A stretch of DNA of 31,501 nt, from the NCBI GenBank assembly GCA_026002695.1, contig BOCB01000013.1, positions 1 through 31,501 of the forward strand, written 5' to 3'. Under the pieces are notes generated by a model. That model was not told the DNA's origin. It ran no database searches and saw nothing but the letters and a program-made list of their open reading frames with translations. This DNA is from Synergistales bacterium (lineage in GTDB: Bacteria > Synergistota > Synergistia > Synergistales > Synergistaceae). Shown here one piece after another: positions 1-8,142 of the stretch. How positions within the stretch are numbered: position 1 is the first letter of the stretch; every line of letters begins with the position of its first letter. The translations under genes were made by a program, and so were the position numbers.

Positions 1-1213
1 CGGCTATGCCGCCTATCTGCGACACGAAGCCCTGTATCTGACGAGCCCTCGTTCCGAGTTCCTGCACGCTCTTCGCTGACTCCGCCGCGTTCCTGGCGAC
101 GCCGTCGATTCCTGTTACCGCGCGCTGCACGGACTTCATGCCCTCGTCGCCCGCGCTCATGGCCTGGTCAACCTGACGCGCTATGTCGGTTCCCTTCTCC
201 GCGGTCGCCTGCGCTCCCGCCGCGACTTCCTCCACGGAAGCGTTGACCTCTTCGCCGTTGGAGGCGAGAGCGTTGAGGTTCGTCCCCATTTCCTCGACGT
301 TGGCTCGGAATTCTTCAACGGAGGCGTTCGTCTCCTCGGCCATCGATGAGAAATCCTGCGCCGTCTCGCTGACGCGGTCGCTCACGTCTTTAACTGAGCC
401 GATTGTTTCTTTCAGTTTATCCGTCATATCCTGAAGAGCCCGGCCCATCTGCGCGAGCTCGTCTTTGCCCATTGTTTCGAACTCCGCCATGAGGTCTCCC
501 TCGGCGAAGAGTTTGATGCCCGACTGCACTTTGCTAATCGGCACGGTTATCATGCGCGCGATCAAAATGGAGAGGACGAGGCTGAGGATCAGGGATACCG
601 CGGCTGAAACGAGCAGCTCAACGATCCCTTCATCAGTTTCCCTTTTGGCTTCATTGTCAACTTCTTCCGTGAGCTTTACGAGCAGAGCCACGAGCTCGTC
701 GTTGATGTTTGAGAACGCGTCTGACGCCTTGGCGAATTTGCCGTCGGCAGCCATGCTTCTCTCGAGTTGCTGTATCTTTTCAGTGCCGGCATCGGGGTCG
801 AGCAATATTGATATACATTCGTACCGCGCCTCGGAGTACGCAACCCGCAGAGGCGCGTATCTTTTCATCACCTCAAGTTCCCGTTGGCTCAGGTTGGTCT
901 GCTCATACTTACCTATCATTTCCGACGATTCTTTTGCGCTCTCCGCTATCATGTCGGCATAATTCTTCCTTGCCGCCATATCGTGAGTATCGGCCATGGA
1001 CAGGACCCTATGCCTGTTCTCGATAGCAAGAGCGTTTACCTTGCCGAGCCATACGATTGGCATTGTAAATTCGTTATACAGCCTATCCATCTTCGCCAGC
1101 GAGTCTTCGCCGATCTTGTAACCTATTCCGACCATTACCATCATCAGAGTCAAAAGCAATCCGACAAGAGAGAGAATTTTTGCCACTGTGCGTAAATTTC
1201 TAAACCACCGCAT
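1..1213 (-). CDS. Methyl-accepting chemotaxis protein, partial (3' end outside window)
   Basis: Membrane chemoreceptor that senses a periplasmic signal and controls the CheA kinase. The reading frame runs leftward from ATG at 1213-1211, with an AGGAGGCT ribosome binding site at 1221-1228, to the window edge: 404 codons without a stop. The N-terminus (MRWFRNLRTVAKILSLVGLL) starts a first membrane segment at about residues 10-32. A four-helix-type sensor follows, then a second membrane segment near residue 200, a HAMP linker and the start of the methylated signalling helices (SSMAEET, EEVAAGAQATAEKGTDIA). The sequence stops at QIGGIA, just before the conserved hairpin tip. It is a close paralog of the receptor at 1816-3606: the signalling half is nearly identical at the nucleotide level, while the sensor half differs, suggesting tandem duplication with different ligand specificity. 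The ligand cannot be read from the sequence. Confidence 0.95.
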   Translation of the reverse strand, partial: MRWFRNLRTVAKILSLVGLLLTLMMVMVGIGYKIGEDSLAKMDRLYNEFTMPIVWLGKVNALAIENRHRVLSMADTHDMAARKNYADMIAESAKESSEMIGKYEQTNLSQRELEVMKRYAPLRVAYSEARYECISILLDPDAGTEKIQQLERSMAADGKFAKASDAFSNINDELVALLVKLTEEVDNEAKRETDEGIVELLVSAAVSLILSLVLSILIARMITVPISKVQSGIKLFAEGDLMAEFETMGKDELAQMGRALQDMTDKLKETIGSVKDVSDRVSETAQDFSSMAEETNASVEEFRANVEEMGTNLNALASNGEEVNASVEEVAAGAQATAEKGTDIARQVDQAMSAGDEGMKSVQRAVTGIDGVARNAAESAKSVQELGTRARQIQGFVSQIGGIA

Positions 1214-1301
1214 AATAATCAGCCTCCTAGCAATATGCGTAAATTGTGATATACGGTTATCCCTTCTTATTAAGGAGAGTGTTCGGCACTTGCAAATTCA
1301 G

Positions 1302-1374
1302 GTAAGCGCCGATTAATCAGCCAAAATGGAATTTCGCCATTTTGAGGTGTAGAGCCGGTCAGGTTTTTATCGTT
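1302..1374 (+). repeat. Left arm of a 73-74 bp inverted repeat
   Basis: Begins GTAAGCGCCGATTAATCAG and ends TTTTTATCGTT. The reverse complement of 1722-1795 matches it over the whole length with about nine differences and one indel, by eye. It contains a small hairpin of its own (CAAAATGG...CCATTTTG, 1322-1344). It lies in the presumed 5' leader of the first chemoreceptor. It could be one end of a short non-autonomous element, one copy of a dispersed repeat, or one arm of an invertible segment. Confidence 0.75.
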
Positions 1375-1566
1375 ACCCTTTAGGCTCCTAACAATAAATC
1401 AGCATTTATTCAGCGCCTATTCCACCAATGTCGACGAGATTTCAAAGGAGCGGAAGCGTTTTTACGCTCCCAATTTGAAAAAACATGAGGAACTGAGCCG
1501 GAAAACCGCCTTACATCGTTCAACCTTAGCCGAGGGAATAACCAGATTGTGATATTTTATAAATAT

Positions 1567-1595
1567 AAAATATATTATTCAATTTTGTCTGTCAA
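1567..1595 (-). promoter_or_regulatory. Predicted sigma70-type promoter of the first chemoreceptor
   Basis: Reading leftward: -35 TTGACA (1595-1590), a 17-base spacer, -10 TATTTT (1572-1567); an overlapping TATATT is also possible. The same arrangement, with strongly similar flanks (GAATAATATATTTTA), is found upstream of the second chemoreceptor at 3735-3707. This supports both as real promoters duplicated with the genes. The predicted leader to the start codon at 1213 is about 350 nt, much longer than for the paralog, because the region holding the left inverted-repeat arm lies between. The 1214-1815 interval otherwise contains the inverted repeats, a palindrome and the terminator listed separately, and no gene. 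Confidence 0.65.
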
Positions 1596-1616
1596 CCTTA
1601 AGTCCCGCATAACTCG

Positions 1617-1660
1617 ATAAATTACGTAATTTATGAAGGTCTTGACTACGTAATTTATGA
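1617..1660. repeat. Perfect 18-bp palindrome with an adjacent direct repeat
   Basis: ATAAATTACGTAATTTAT (1617-1634) is its own reverse complement. TACGTAATTTATGAA recurs at 1647-1661. The position just upstream of the leftward -35 element at 1595-1590 would suit a regulator binding site, but no regulator gene is adjacent and the role is inferred. A looser relative, TACGTAATTCACG, lies downstream of the start site of the second receptor's promoter, near 3681. Confidence 0.4.
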
Positions 1661-1680
1661 AAATATGAGCGCCGGAGCGC

Positions 1681-1720
1681 ATAAAAAAATTCTCGCGCGT
1701 ATACGCGAGAATTTTTTTAT
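1681..1720 (-). terminator. Bidirectional intrinsic terminator after the second chemoreceptor
   Basis: Two 17-base arms (ATAAAAAAATTCTCGCG and its exact complement) flank a 6-base loop at 1698-1703. The GC-rich stem base is followed by seven Ts in either direction. Read leftward it lies about 95 bases after the stop codon of the receptor at 1816-3606 and upstream of the next promoter, so it should isolate the two receptor transcripts. Confidence 0.8.
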
Positions 1721-1721
1721 G

Positions 1722-1795
1722 AACGATAAAAAAACCGACCGGCTCTACATCTCAAAACGGCTAAATCCCATTTTGGCCAATTAATCAGCGCTTAC
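1722..1795 (-). repeat. Right arm of the 73-74 bp inverted repeat
   Basis: Reverse-complement partner of 1302-1374. It starts right after the terminator hairpin and ends about 20 bases from the stop codon of the second chemoreceptor. The two arms enclose about 350 bp that include the predicted leftward promoter at 1567-1595. See the left arm for alternatives. Confidence 0.75.
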
Positions 1796-1815
1796 TTAGT
1801 TTTTGCCGGTTGTTT

Positions 1816-3606
1816 TTATTTCTTCCTCGGCTGAGGCAGAGCTTTCAGGGGCTTTGCCTTTGCCGCCGCCGCGCCTGTCTTGAAGAAAGCCAGCAGTTCA
1901 GCGAGGTTGTCGGACAAGTTCGACAGTCCCTCCGCGTGGCTGGCCATTTTTTCAGCGGCCGTGGCTATGTCGCCCACGCCGACGCGTATGTTCTCTCCGG
2001 ACTGCGCGGTGCTCGACACGCGCGTTGCTATGCTTTGCACGGCCTCGGCTATCTCCTCGCTCGACGCGGCCTGTTCCTCGGAGACGGCGGCGAGGTCCTG
2101 AGTAGCGGATGAAATGCTCTTCAGGTAATCTATCATCTTGCTTATCATCTCTTCCGTTTCCTTCGAGAGCTCCTTGGCGTCCTCGGAACCCTTCGCGTTT
2201 TCGAGGGAGAGGCTGACGACGTTGTCGAGGTCGCCCGTTATCGTCTTGGCCAGTTCCTCGATGTTCTTCGCGGCGGCGTTGCTGTCCTCGGCGAGCTTGC
2301 GGACTTCCTCGGCGACGACCGCGAAGCCGCGCCCGGCGTCGCCGGCGCGCGCCGCCTCGATTGCCGCGTTCAGCGCGAGCAGGTTCGTCTGATCGGCTAT
2401 GCCGCCTATCTGCGACACGAAGCCCTGTATCTGACGAGCCCTCGTTCCGAGTTCCTGCACGCTCTTCGCTGACTCCGCCGCGTTCCTGGCGACGCCGTCG
2501 ATTCCTGTTACCGCGCGCTGTACGGACTTCATGCCCTCGTCGCCCGCGCTCATGGCCTGGTCAACCTGGCGCGCTATGTCGGTTCCCTTCTCCGCGGTCG
2601 CCTGCGCTCCCGCCGCGACTTCCTCCACGGAGGCGTTAACTTCCTCGCCGGTGGAGGCGAGGAGATCGAGGTTAGTTCCCATCTCATCGACATTGGCTCG
2701 GAACTCCTCCACGGAGGCATGGGTCTCCTCGGCCATCGACGAGAAATCCTGCGCAGTTTCGCTGATGTGGCCGCTCGCGTCCTTTACGGAAGCTATAATT
2801 TCTTTCAGTTTATCCGTCATTGCCTGAAGCGCGCCGCCCATATGCGCCAGCTCGTCCTTGCCCTCGGCTTCGAAACGTGTTGTGAGGTCTCCGTCGGCGA
2901 AGAGCTTGATGCCCGACCGCACCTTGCTGATTGGCACGGTTATCATGCGCGCGATCAAAACGGCGAGGGTGAGGCCGAGGATCAGGGATACCGCGGCAGA
3001 AACCAACAGTTCTACAATTCCTGCCTTGGTTTTAACCCCGGCTTCATCGTTAGCTTCTTCCGCGAGCTTTACGAGCAAATCCACGAGTTCGTCGTTGAAA
3101 GCCGTGAACGCGTCTGACGCCTTGGCGGTTCTGCCGCCCGTAGCCAAACTTTCAGCCAGCGTCTGTAACTTTTCAGGGCCGGCGTCGGGGTCGAGCAATA
3201 TGGATAAAGCCTCATCCTGCGCCTCTCGGTACGCAGCGCGCAGCGGCCCGTACCTTTTCATCATCTCGATTTCCCGCGGGGTCAGGTTAGTCTTCTCATA
3301 GTTAACCATCATTTCAACTGATTCATTTCTGGCCGCCGTTATAATGTCGGCAAAATTCTTCCTTACCGTCATATCCCGAGTGTTTTCCATGGACATGATT
3401 ATTCGCCTGTTATTGATGGCGATGGCGTTTACATTACTGACCCAGACGATTGGCATCGTATAGTTCCGGAACATATGTTCCAAATTCGCCTGCGCGTTTG
3501 CGCCGAGTTTGTAGCCTATCCCGACCATTCCCAGCATCAGAAGCAAAAGCAAACCTACAAGCGAGAGAATCTTTGCCAATGTGCGCAAATTTCTGAACCA
3601 TTGCAT
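1816..3606 (-). CDS. Methyl-accepting chemotaxis protein, full length (596 aa)
   Basis: Transmembrane chemoreceptor. Membrane segment 1 is at about residues 10-33 and a periplasmic four-helix-bundle-type sensor at about 34-195. Membrane segment 2 is at about 197-219 (ELLVSAAVSLILGLTLAVLI) and a HAMP domain at about 220-272. A long methylated coiled-coil signalling domain follows to about residue 575. The diagnostic hairpin tip, including ADQTNLLALNAAIEAARAG and GRGFAVVAEEVRKLAEDS, lies at about residues 403-440. The basic tail (PLKALPQPRKK) has no NWETF-type pentapeptide for CheR/CheB docking. ATG is preceded by a GGAGGCT site and the gene has its own promoter at 3735-3707. It is a tandem paralog of the receptor at the window start. 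No chemotaxis signalling genes (cheA, cheW) are adjacent. The ligand is unknown. Confidence 0.97.
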   Translation of the reverse strand: MQWFRNLRTLAKILSLVGLLLLLMLGMVGIGYKLGANAQANLEHMFRNYTMPIVWVSNVNAIAINNRRIIMSMENTRDMTVRKNFADIITAARNESVEMMVNYEKTNLTPREIEMMKRYGPLRAAYREAQDEALSILLDPDAGPEKLQTLAESLATGGRTAKASDAFTAFNDELVDLLVKLAEEANDEAGVKTKAGIVELLVSAAVSLILGLTLAVLIARMITVPISKVRSGIKLFADGDLTTRFEAEGKDELAHMGGALQAMTDKLKEIIASVKDASGHISETAQDFSSMAEETHASVEEFRANVDEMGTNLDLLASTGEEVNASVEEVAAGAQATAEKGTDIARQVDQAMSAGDEGMKSVQRAVTGIDGVARNAAESAKSVQELGTRARQIQGFVSQIGGIADQTNLLALNAAIEAARAGDAGRGFAVVAEEVRKLAEDSNAAAKNIEELAKTITGDLDNVVSLSLENAKGSEDAKELSKETEEMISKMIDYLKSISSATQDLAAVSEEQAASSEEIAEAVQSIATRVSSTAQSGENIRVGVGDIATAAEKMASHAEGLSNLSDNLAELLAFFKTGAAAAKAKPLKALPQPRKK

Positions 3607-3706
3607 AATAACCAGCCTCCAAATAAGTTACATAAGGTTATGTAGCGGGTGAAACAAACACAAACAAAATATTAACAATATACGTAATTCACGCAAAACA
3701 CAAAGT

Positions 3707-3735
3707 AAAATATATTATTCCTTAATCTTTGTCAA
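3707..3735 (-). promoter_or_regulatory. Predicted promoter of the full-length chemoreceptor
   Basis: Leftward -35 TTGACA (3735-3730), 17-base spacer, -10 TATTTT (3712-3707). It is the same box pair and flanks as 1595-1567. The leader to ATG at 3606 would be about 95 nt. Confidence 0.7.
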
Positions 3736-3939
3736 GTATTTTGAGATTTTGAGTTTCCCCATTTTTCAAGCTCACCTCCAAAGGCAACGCTGATTTGAGC
3801 GCGGCGGTCTGTCAAAAAATGATGAAATTCCGGTGTACAATTTGCCAAATATTTCAGCCAAGCCGGCGGCGATTGCGTAAAATGAATCGCCCCGAGTTTA
3901 GTGTAGAGTTTTAGAGCTTTGTTTTTGAAGATTTCCGGA

Positions 3940-4202
3940 TATCCATCCCGGTACTATACCGCACCTCCTCGATTTCTGATGGTGTTCTATAAGCCGTTTC
4001 GCTCGCTTATCCCGGAATTGTTGTACCAATACACCCGCTCGGCGGTTCTCAGATTTAGACTCTCACAATTCTCAAAGGGGCCGGGCATGTTGACCGTTTC
4101 AGCCTTGTAAGCTCCGCTGACGCTTTCTGCCTGACGTCTAATCTCCTCAGGGTAACGGTTGGAACTTTATGAACCGGCAGATGTGCCGCTTTTGGATGAC
4201 AT
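3940..4202 (-). pseudogene. Decayed reading frame, possible IS3-type transposase scar
   Basis: Reading leftward, a strong ribosome binding site (TAAGGAGGAG) precedes an ATG at 4202-4200. One frame then runs MSSKSGTSAGS, stop, SSNRYPEEIRRQAESV..., ...VYWYNNSGISERNGL, stop, NTIRNRGGAV, stop. The first part resembles the start of IS3-family OrfA (RYPEEFRRQAV) and the second resembles the C-terminus of the IS3 integrase protein (YI-WYNN-RI----NGL-P--YR). This would be both ends of one element with the middle deleted. Terminal inverted repeats were not identified and the match is short, so it may be chance. The same frame continues, interrupted by stops, towards the chemoreceptor promoter. Confidence 0.3.
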
Positions 4203-4682
4203 GATTGAATCTCCTCCTTAGTTTTAATGGAATCATAACTCTCCACTAAACCCTGGGGCAGTTCATAGTGATTGAACGTCTTAATAGTGCTCCCTCACCG
4301 TATTGACGAACGGGGGAATATTACGTAAAATAACATATGTAAGTTCGTTATGCGCGTTACTTACTGATAGGGCGTTGGTAGTAATTATTTGGATCGCAAC
4401 AAAGTGTGCGGTTCGCAGACAGCATACAGAACGTACTGCAATGTGATGAGAACTATGCAGAGAATGTAGGAATAGCAGGATATAAACTAATATACCGCTA
4501 ATCCCTCCTTCTCCGCCATTACTAAACCCGAGACAATCGGCAATAATCCGCGTTAAGCCGGAGCGAAACGTACTGCAAAACCGCGTTAATTGAAGATGTT
4601 AGTGTATCTCAATTTACATCCAAAAATATCTACGCCGCGTTCGAGTTATGCGTTAAAGTTAAAGGGCAAGGGGGACCACCCA
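4203..4682. other. Non-coding stretch upstream of the glycan operon
   Basis: About 480 bases with no convincing gene on either strand; short frames here lack ribosome binding sites or similarity to anything I know. It contains the plus-strand promoter at 4303-4331. The rest is presumably the untranslated leader of the downstream operon. No riboswitch or attenuator hairpin was recognised. Confidence 0.5.
4303..4331 (+). promoter_or_regulatory. Predicted promoter of the glycan operon
   Basis: -35 TTGACG (4303-4308), 17-base spacer, -10 TAAAAT (4326-4331). It is the best plus-strand promoter before the first operon gene, giving a leader of about 345 nt to the start at 4683. There is no other direct support. 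Confidence 0.45.
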
Positions 4683-7172
4683 ATGAACATGGAGAGCGTT
4701 ATCGAATTCATAAAGAAAAACCCGAACGACGCCGGGGCGATTGGGGCAAGGTTGTTGGAGCTTGCCCGTGAGACCGGCGAGGCCGGTATGCACAACTTCT
4801 TTGTACGGAGCGGCAAGGTCGGATTGCCGGTGGGCGACCTCGTGTTGGAGGCGGCCAAGGTTCTCATTCAAAACGGCCTCGAGGACACGGCTCGCTCCAT
4901 CTGCGAAAAAGCCGACGAAAACAGCCCTTATTACGGATTCTATCGCATAGGCTTGTCGCTGGCGGACTTCAAGAATTTCGACATCGAAAGCGGAGCGGCA
5001 AATCTGCGAGCCGGACTGCGCGGGTACATCAAAGATTTCGATCATGTCATCCCGGACGCGAATACCATTGTTAAAAATTCCTGCATCCTCGACGAAATGA
5101 AGTGGACGGTATACGATCCATACCCGAAGCCCCCGCTTGAAATTATCAGGGACTCGCGTTTCGCCGCGTCTCCGTACACCTGTTTCGTAACATGCACCCC
5201 GGATCAGTTTGAGGATAATGCCGATGTGTTCGTCAAAACCTTGCGCAAACATTGCGGAGCGGTCAATATATTTATGCTGCTCATTAATCCGAATGGCGAA
5301 ATGCTCGCAAAAATCCCGAATATAGACGGAATCGTTGCCGCAAAAATCCCTTGGGAGATTATTTGGTGGAAACGTAAGGTTCGCGCGTCCTTCAGGTTAT
5401 TGCTCGCCGGTGATGTTCTGAGGACGATGAACGAACCGGTTATCCTCATGGACATAAATGCGGCATTTCCGGAAAATAGCGCCGAGATATTGTCCGGCAT
5501 AGCCCAAAATGACGTTACGCTGTATGACACAGGCGATTTATTTCCGAGTTCGCGCATAAGTCAGACGGTTATAGGCTCGCGTCCGTCGGAGGACGCGTAC
5601 TCCTTCTGGAGCGCAGTCGGCGAAGTCGTTTTGAACGGACTCTCGCGCCAAGGTCTGCTTATGGAGGAACTTCCCGGCATCGCGCTGTACGCGGGAGCCT
5701 GTGCCGGACACGATAAGGGATGGAATATAACTTTTGCCGTCTCCGCGCCGGAAGGAGTTCCGTTCAAGGGGAAAGAACAGCCGCCGCGCGCGCCCAAATA
5801 TCCGCTGCCGGATTTGCCGGAGGAAGCCGCACCATTCATTCCCGAACGGCCAAGGAGGGTTGAGTTTTACGCTTCCCGAACCGATACAAGCGGTCAAACT
5901 CCGACGCGCAAGGCGTTCAAGGATATGGGCAAGTTGTTCAGGTTTATCAAAAGCAATCTCAGCAAATATGAGGCGGGAGATAAGGAGATATACAACGAAG
6001 CGCTCGTAAATTACGCCCTCAAGGCTGACATCCCGGCGCTGCGGCATTTCCTCGATTGCTGCGAGCCCGAGGGTTTGAGTTCGGTGGGCATATCGTATAT
6101 GCTTCTCAGCGCCCTCGCGCTTGCCGGCGAGGACAATATAATCTCGGATTTGCTTGCCTCAAGCAACAGGTCAGAGACGCTGTTCGGTATGTTCAACATC
6201 GGGCAGTCTTTTGTCGAGTGCAGGAAATACGAGCCCGAGGCGTGCGCGTATTACCTGCGGGAGGGGTTATATCATTGCCTCAAAAGGAATATTACTTTCG
6301 ACTACATGCGTACCGCCATACAAGCCGCCTATCTCATGGAGCCGACATCACGGGCGGGGAGCGAAAGATTCCCGTTGTTTTACACTAACAGCAGACACGA
6401 TGATTATTTCGGCGATTCGCCATACCACTTGAGCACAAGCAGCAGCCCGGAATATTTTAATTTGTTTTGGGAAAAGCGTATCAAGAACATAAGGGAAGTC
6501 TGCGGAAATGTAAGTGTCATTATCTCACTTTATAATCCGACCGACGACATAATTTCACGGGTAATGAGCCATCGCGGCGTGTCGGTGTACGTTACGCATT
6601 ATCCGGCGGATAAGGTCATATCGGAGTTGATGATCATGGGGGCTGCGCCCTATGATGATGAAGATTATCGTGAGATGGTCGGATTACCCTACCAAACAAG
6701 TATATATTTTGAAATGGATTCCGAGTACCCGCAGGGCGTTCACGAGGTTTTCTCGTATATGTCGCGGCACTCGATCTGCTATGTGGCTACACGGGAGCTT
6801 TACCCGACCCTGATGGTCGATTGCACCTGCAGTAACTTCGGTTCCTCTTATGAGAGCGTTTCATTTAATAAAATTTCCAATGATTACCGCATGGGGATTC
6901 TGTCATCAAAGATGGGTAAAGGGCCTTTGTACCTCTTCGACCAACTGTGCCGCTACAGGGCAATAGCGTGGGCCAAGAAAAAAGGCTACGACACAGTTGA
7001 CATAAACGAGTATACGAACGGGCGTTTCCGTTATTTCTTCAAACAGGGCGGGGAAGAACTCCCATTAGAAAAGCGCAAAAAAATGAGACAGACCGACAAT
7101 TTCCGCTTCAAGGGCATGACTGAGGATCGCATGTGCATTTTCGAAAAATCGCCCGAACCGGATGCGATTTAA
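4683..7172 (+). CDS. Large multidomain protein of unknown function in glycan locus (829 aa)
   Basis: I do not recognise this protein as a named family. The start is placed at ATG 4683 (MNMESVIEFIKKN), which follows AGGGGGACC; an in-frame ATG at 4590 has no good site. The N-terminal 130 residues look like helical (TPR-like) repeats. Residues about 160-340 resemble a GT-A or nucleotide-sugar transferase-like alpha/beta fold (YTCFVTCTPDQFEDNADVF, then PVILMDINAAFPEN, where a DxD-type motif would sit), which is only a suggestion. After a proline-rich linker (about 370-410) comes a second helical-repeat region (about 415-570). The C-terminal domain (about 600-829) is alpha/beta with several aromatic and Cys residues (VDCTCSNFGSS) and an RYRAIAWAKKKGYD segment. 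No signal peptide or membrane segment is seen, so it is probably cytosolic. As first gene of the operon it may be a glycosyltransferase or scaffold for the pathway. Confidence 0.85.
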   Translation: MNMESVIEFIKKNPNDAGAIGARLLELARETGEAGMHNFFVRSGKVGLPVGDLVLEAAKVLIQNGLEDTARSICEKADENSPYYGFYRIGLSLADFKNFDIESGAANLRAGLRGYIKDFDHVIPDANTIVKNSCILDEMKWTVYDPYPKPPLEIIRDSRFAASPYTCFVTCTPDQFEDNADVFVKTLRKHCGAVNIFMLLINPNGEMLAKIPNIDGIVAAKIPWEIIWWKRKVRASFRLLLAGDVLRTMNEPVILMDINAAFPENSAEILSGIAQNDVTLYDTGDLFPSSRISQTVIGSRPSEDAYSFWSAVGEVVLNGLSRQGLLMEELPGIALYAGACAGHDKGWNITFAVSAPEGVPFKGKEQPPRAPKYPLPDLPEEAAPFIPERPRRVEFYASRTDTSGQTPTRKAFKDMGKLFRFIKSNLSKYEAGDKEIYNEALVNYALKADIPALRHFLDCCEPEGLSSVGISYMLLSALALAGEDNIISDLLASSNRSETLFGMFNIGQSFVECRKYEPEACAYYLREGLYHCLKRNITFDYMRTAIQAAYLMEPTSRAGSERFPLFYTNSRHDDYFGDSPYHLSTSSSPEYFNLFWEKRIKNIREVCGNVSVIISLYNPTDDIISRVMSHRGVSVYVTHYPADKVISELMIMGAAPYDDEDYREMVGLPYQTSIYFEMDSEYPQGVHEVFSYMSRHSICYVATRELYPTLMVDCTCSNFGSSYESVSFNKISNDYRMGILSSKMGKGPLYLFDQLCRYRAIAWAKKKGYDTVDINEYTNGRFRYFFKQGGEELPLEKRKKMRQTDNFRFKGMTEDRMCIFEKSPEPDAI

Positions 7173-7184
7173 GGAGGGCGTGGT

Positions 7185-7283
7185 GTGCCGAGAATCAGCG
7201 TGATAATGCTCGTGTATAGCAACGAAGCTCTCGTGCCGCGCGTGATAGCGGGTATACGCGTTGTTCCTATTATTTCGCAATGA
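7185..7283 (+). pseudogene. Truncated glycosyltransferase family 2 start
   Basis: After AAGGAGG, a GTG start opens a 32-residue frame reading VPRISVIMLVYSNEALVPRV and ending at TGA 7281-7283. The pattern xxISVIMxVYNxE is the beginning of GT2 glycosyltransferases, but the rest of the enzyme is absent. It lies 12 bases after the large protein and before the first radical SAM gene, so it looks like a recombination scar. Similar isolated GT2 beginnings occur at 26523 and 30467. Confidence 0.6.
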
Positions 7284-7323
7284 ACTGTCGCGGTCGTGTT
7301 CTAAGGCGGAGCGGAGGATATTA

Positions 7324-8142
7324 ATGTACGACAAAGACAGAGGTTTTTATTTGAAACATGTGGTTTTCGTGGCTACACTGCGCTGTAACTTGAGGTGCAA
7401 GCTGTGTTCTATGTATATTACGCAGTACGAGAAACCGTATCATCCAACGACAGAGCAGCTGCAAAGCGAAACGGATGCTTTCTTCCGCTTTGCCGATTAC
7501 GTCGGGCGCTTTACCATAACCGGGGGAGAGGTGTTTCTGCTCGCAGATTTTGACGATTGGCTGCTGTATCTTTACGATAACTATTTTGACCGAATGAATG
7601 AACTGCGAATATTTACAAACGGAACTATTGTCCCAAATGAGCAAATTATAACCGTTGCTGCTAAATTCGGGAGCAAAGCGCGTATTATAGTGGACAATTA
7701 CGGATCGCAGCTGTCCCCGCGCGCGAAAGAAGCGTTTGACGCGCTGAACGGAGCGGTATCATGCGAGCTGCGCGATTATTACGAGAATTTACATTGTGAC
7801 GGGTGGGTAAATCTGAACGACTTCAGCAAAAAGCACGATAAAACAGGCGCGGATGAGTTGTATGCAAAATGCTCCATGGCGAAGGACTTTATATGTCTTG
7901 ATTACATAAACGGTAAAATCAGCTTATGCGCGTTTGCGAGACGAGCGGTTGAATTAGGCGTCCTTGACGCGCCGGAGGAGCAAATAGACCTGCATGACGA
8001 AGCAACGTCGATAGAGGAAAAGCGAGAGGTTTTCCTTGAATGGGAGCGCAAAAAGGGCTTTACGGCGTGTATGTACTGTGACGGTCGTCACGGCGACAGT
8101 GAGCGTTTTATGCCGGCTGAGCAAATTTCCGAGAGCAAATGA
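7324..8142 (+). CDS. Radical SAM protein (272 aa)
   Basis: Small radical SAM enzyme. The CxxxCxxC motif that binds the 4Fe-4S cluster and S-adenosylmethionine is at C21-C25-C28 (CNLRCKLC). The SAM-contacting GGE motif follows (ITGGEVFLL, about residues 60-68), then the TNGT strand. C-terminal cysteines (C in AKCSM, ISLCAF, CMYCDG) resemble a SPASM/twitch-like auxiliary cluster region, but the count is not complete for a classical SPASM domain. The start is ATG 7324 after GGAGCGGAGG; an upstream in-frame codon at 7261 is rejected. It overlaps the next radical SAM gene by four bases (ATGA), implying translational coupling. It probably modifies a sugar nucleotide or glycan in the cytosol; the substrate is unknown. 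Confidence 0.93.
   Translation: MYDKDRGFYLKHVVFVATLRCNLRCKLCSMYITQYEKPYHPTTEQLQSETDAFFRFADYVGRFTITGGEVFLLADFDDWLLYLYDNYFDRMNELRIFTNGTIVPNEQIITVAAKFGSKARIIVDNYGSQLSPRAKEAFDALNGAVSCELRDYYENLHCDGWVNLNDFSKKHDKTGADELYAKCSMAKDFICLDYINGKISLCAFARRAVELGVLDAPEEQIDLHDEATSIEEKREVFLEWERKKGFTACMYCDGRHGDSERFMPAEQISESK

Noticed and set aside
183..3301. Several plus-strand open frames within the chemoreceptor genes
   Set aside because: They are Ser/Ala/Arg-rich shadows of the minus-strand genes with no ribosome binding sites or family resemblance.
4055..4246. A 63-codon minus-strand frame
   Set aside because: Low-complexity basic sequence with no family resemblance. The alternative frame from 4202 has the better ribosome binding site and possible IS3 similarity.
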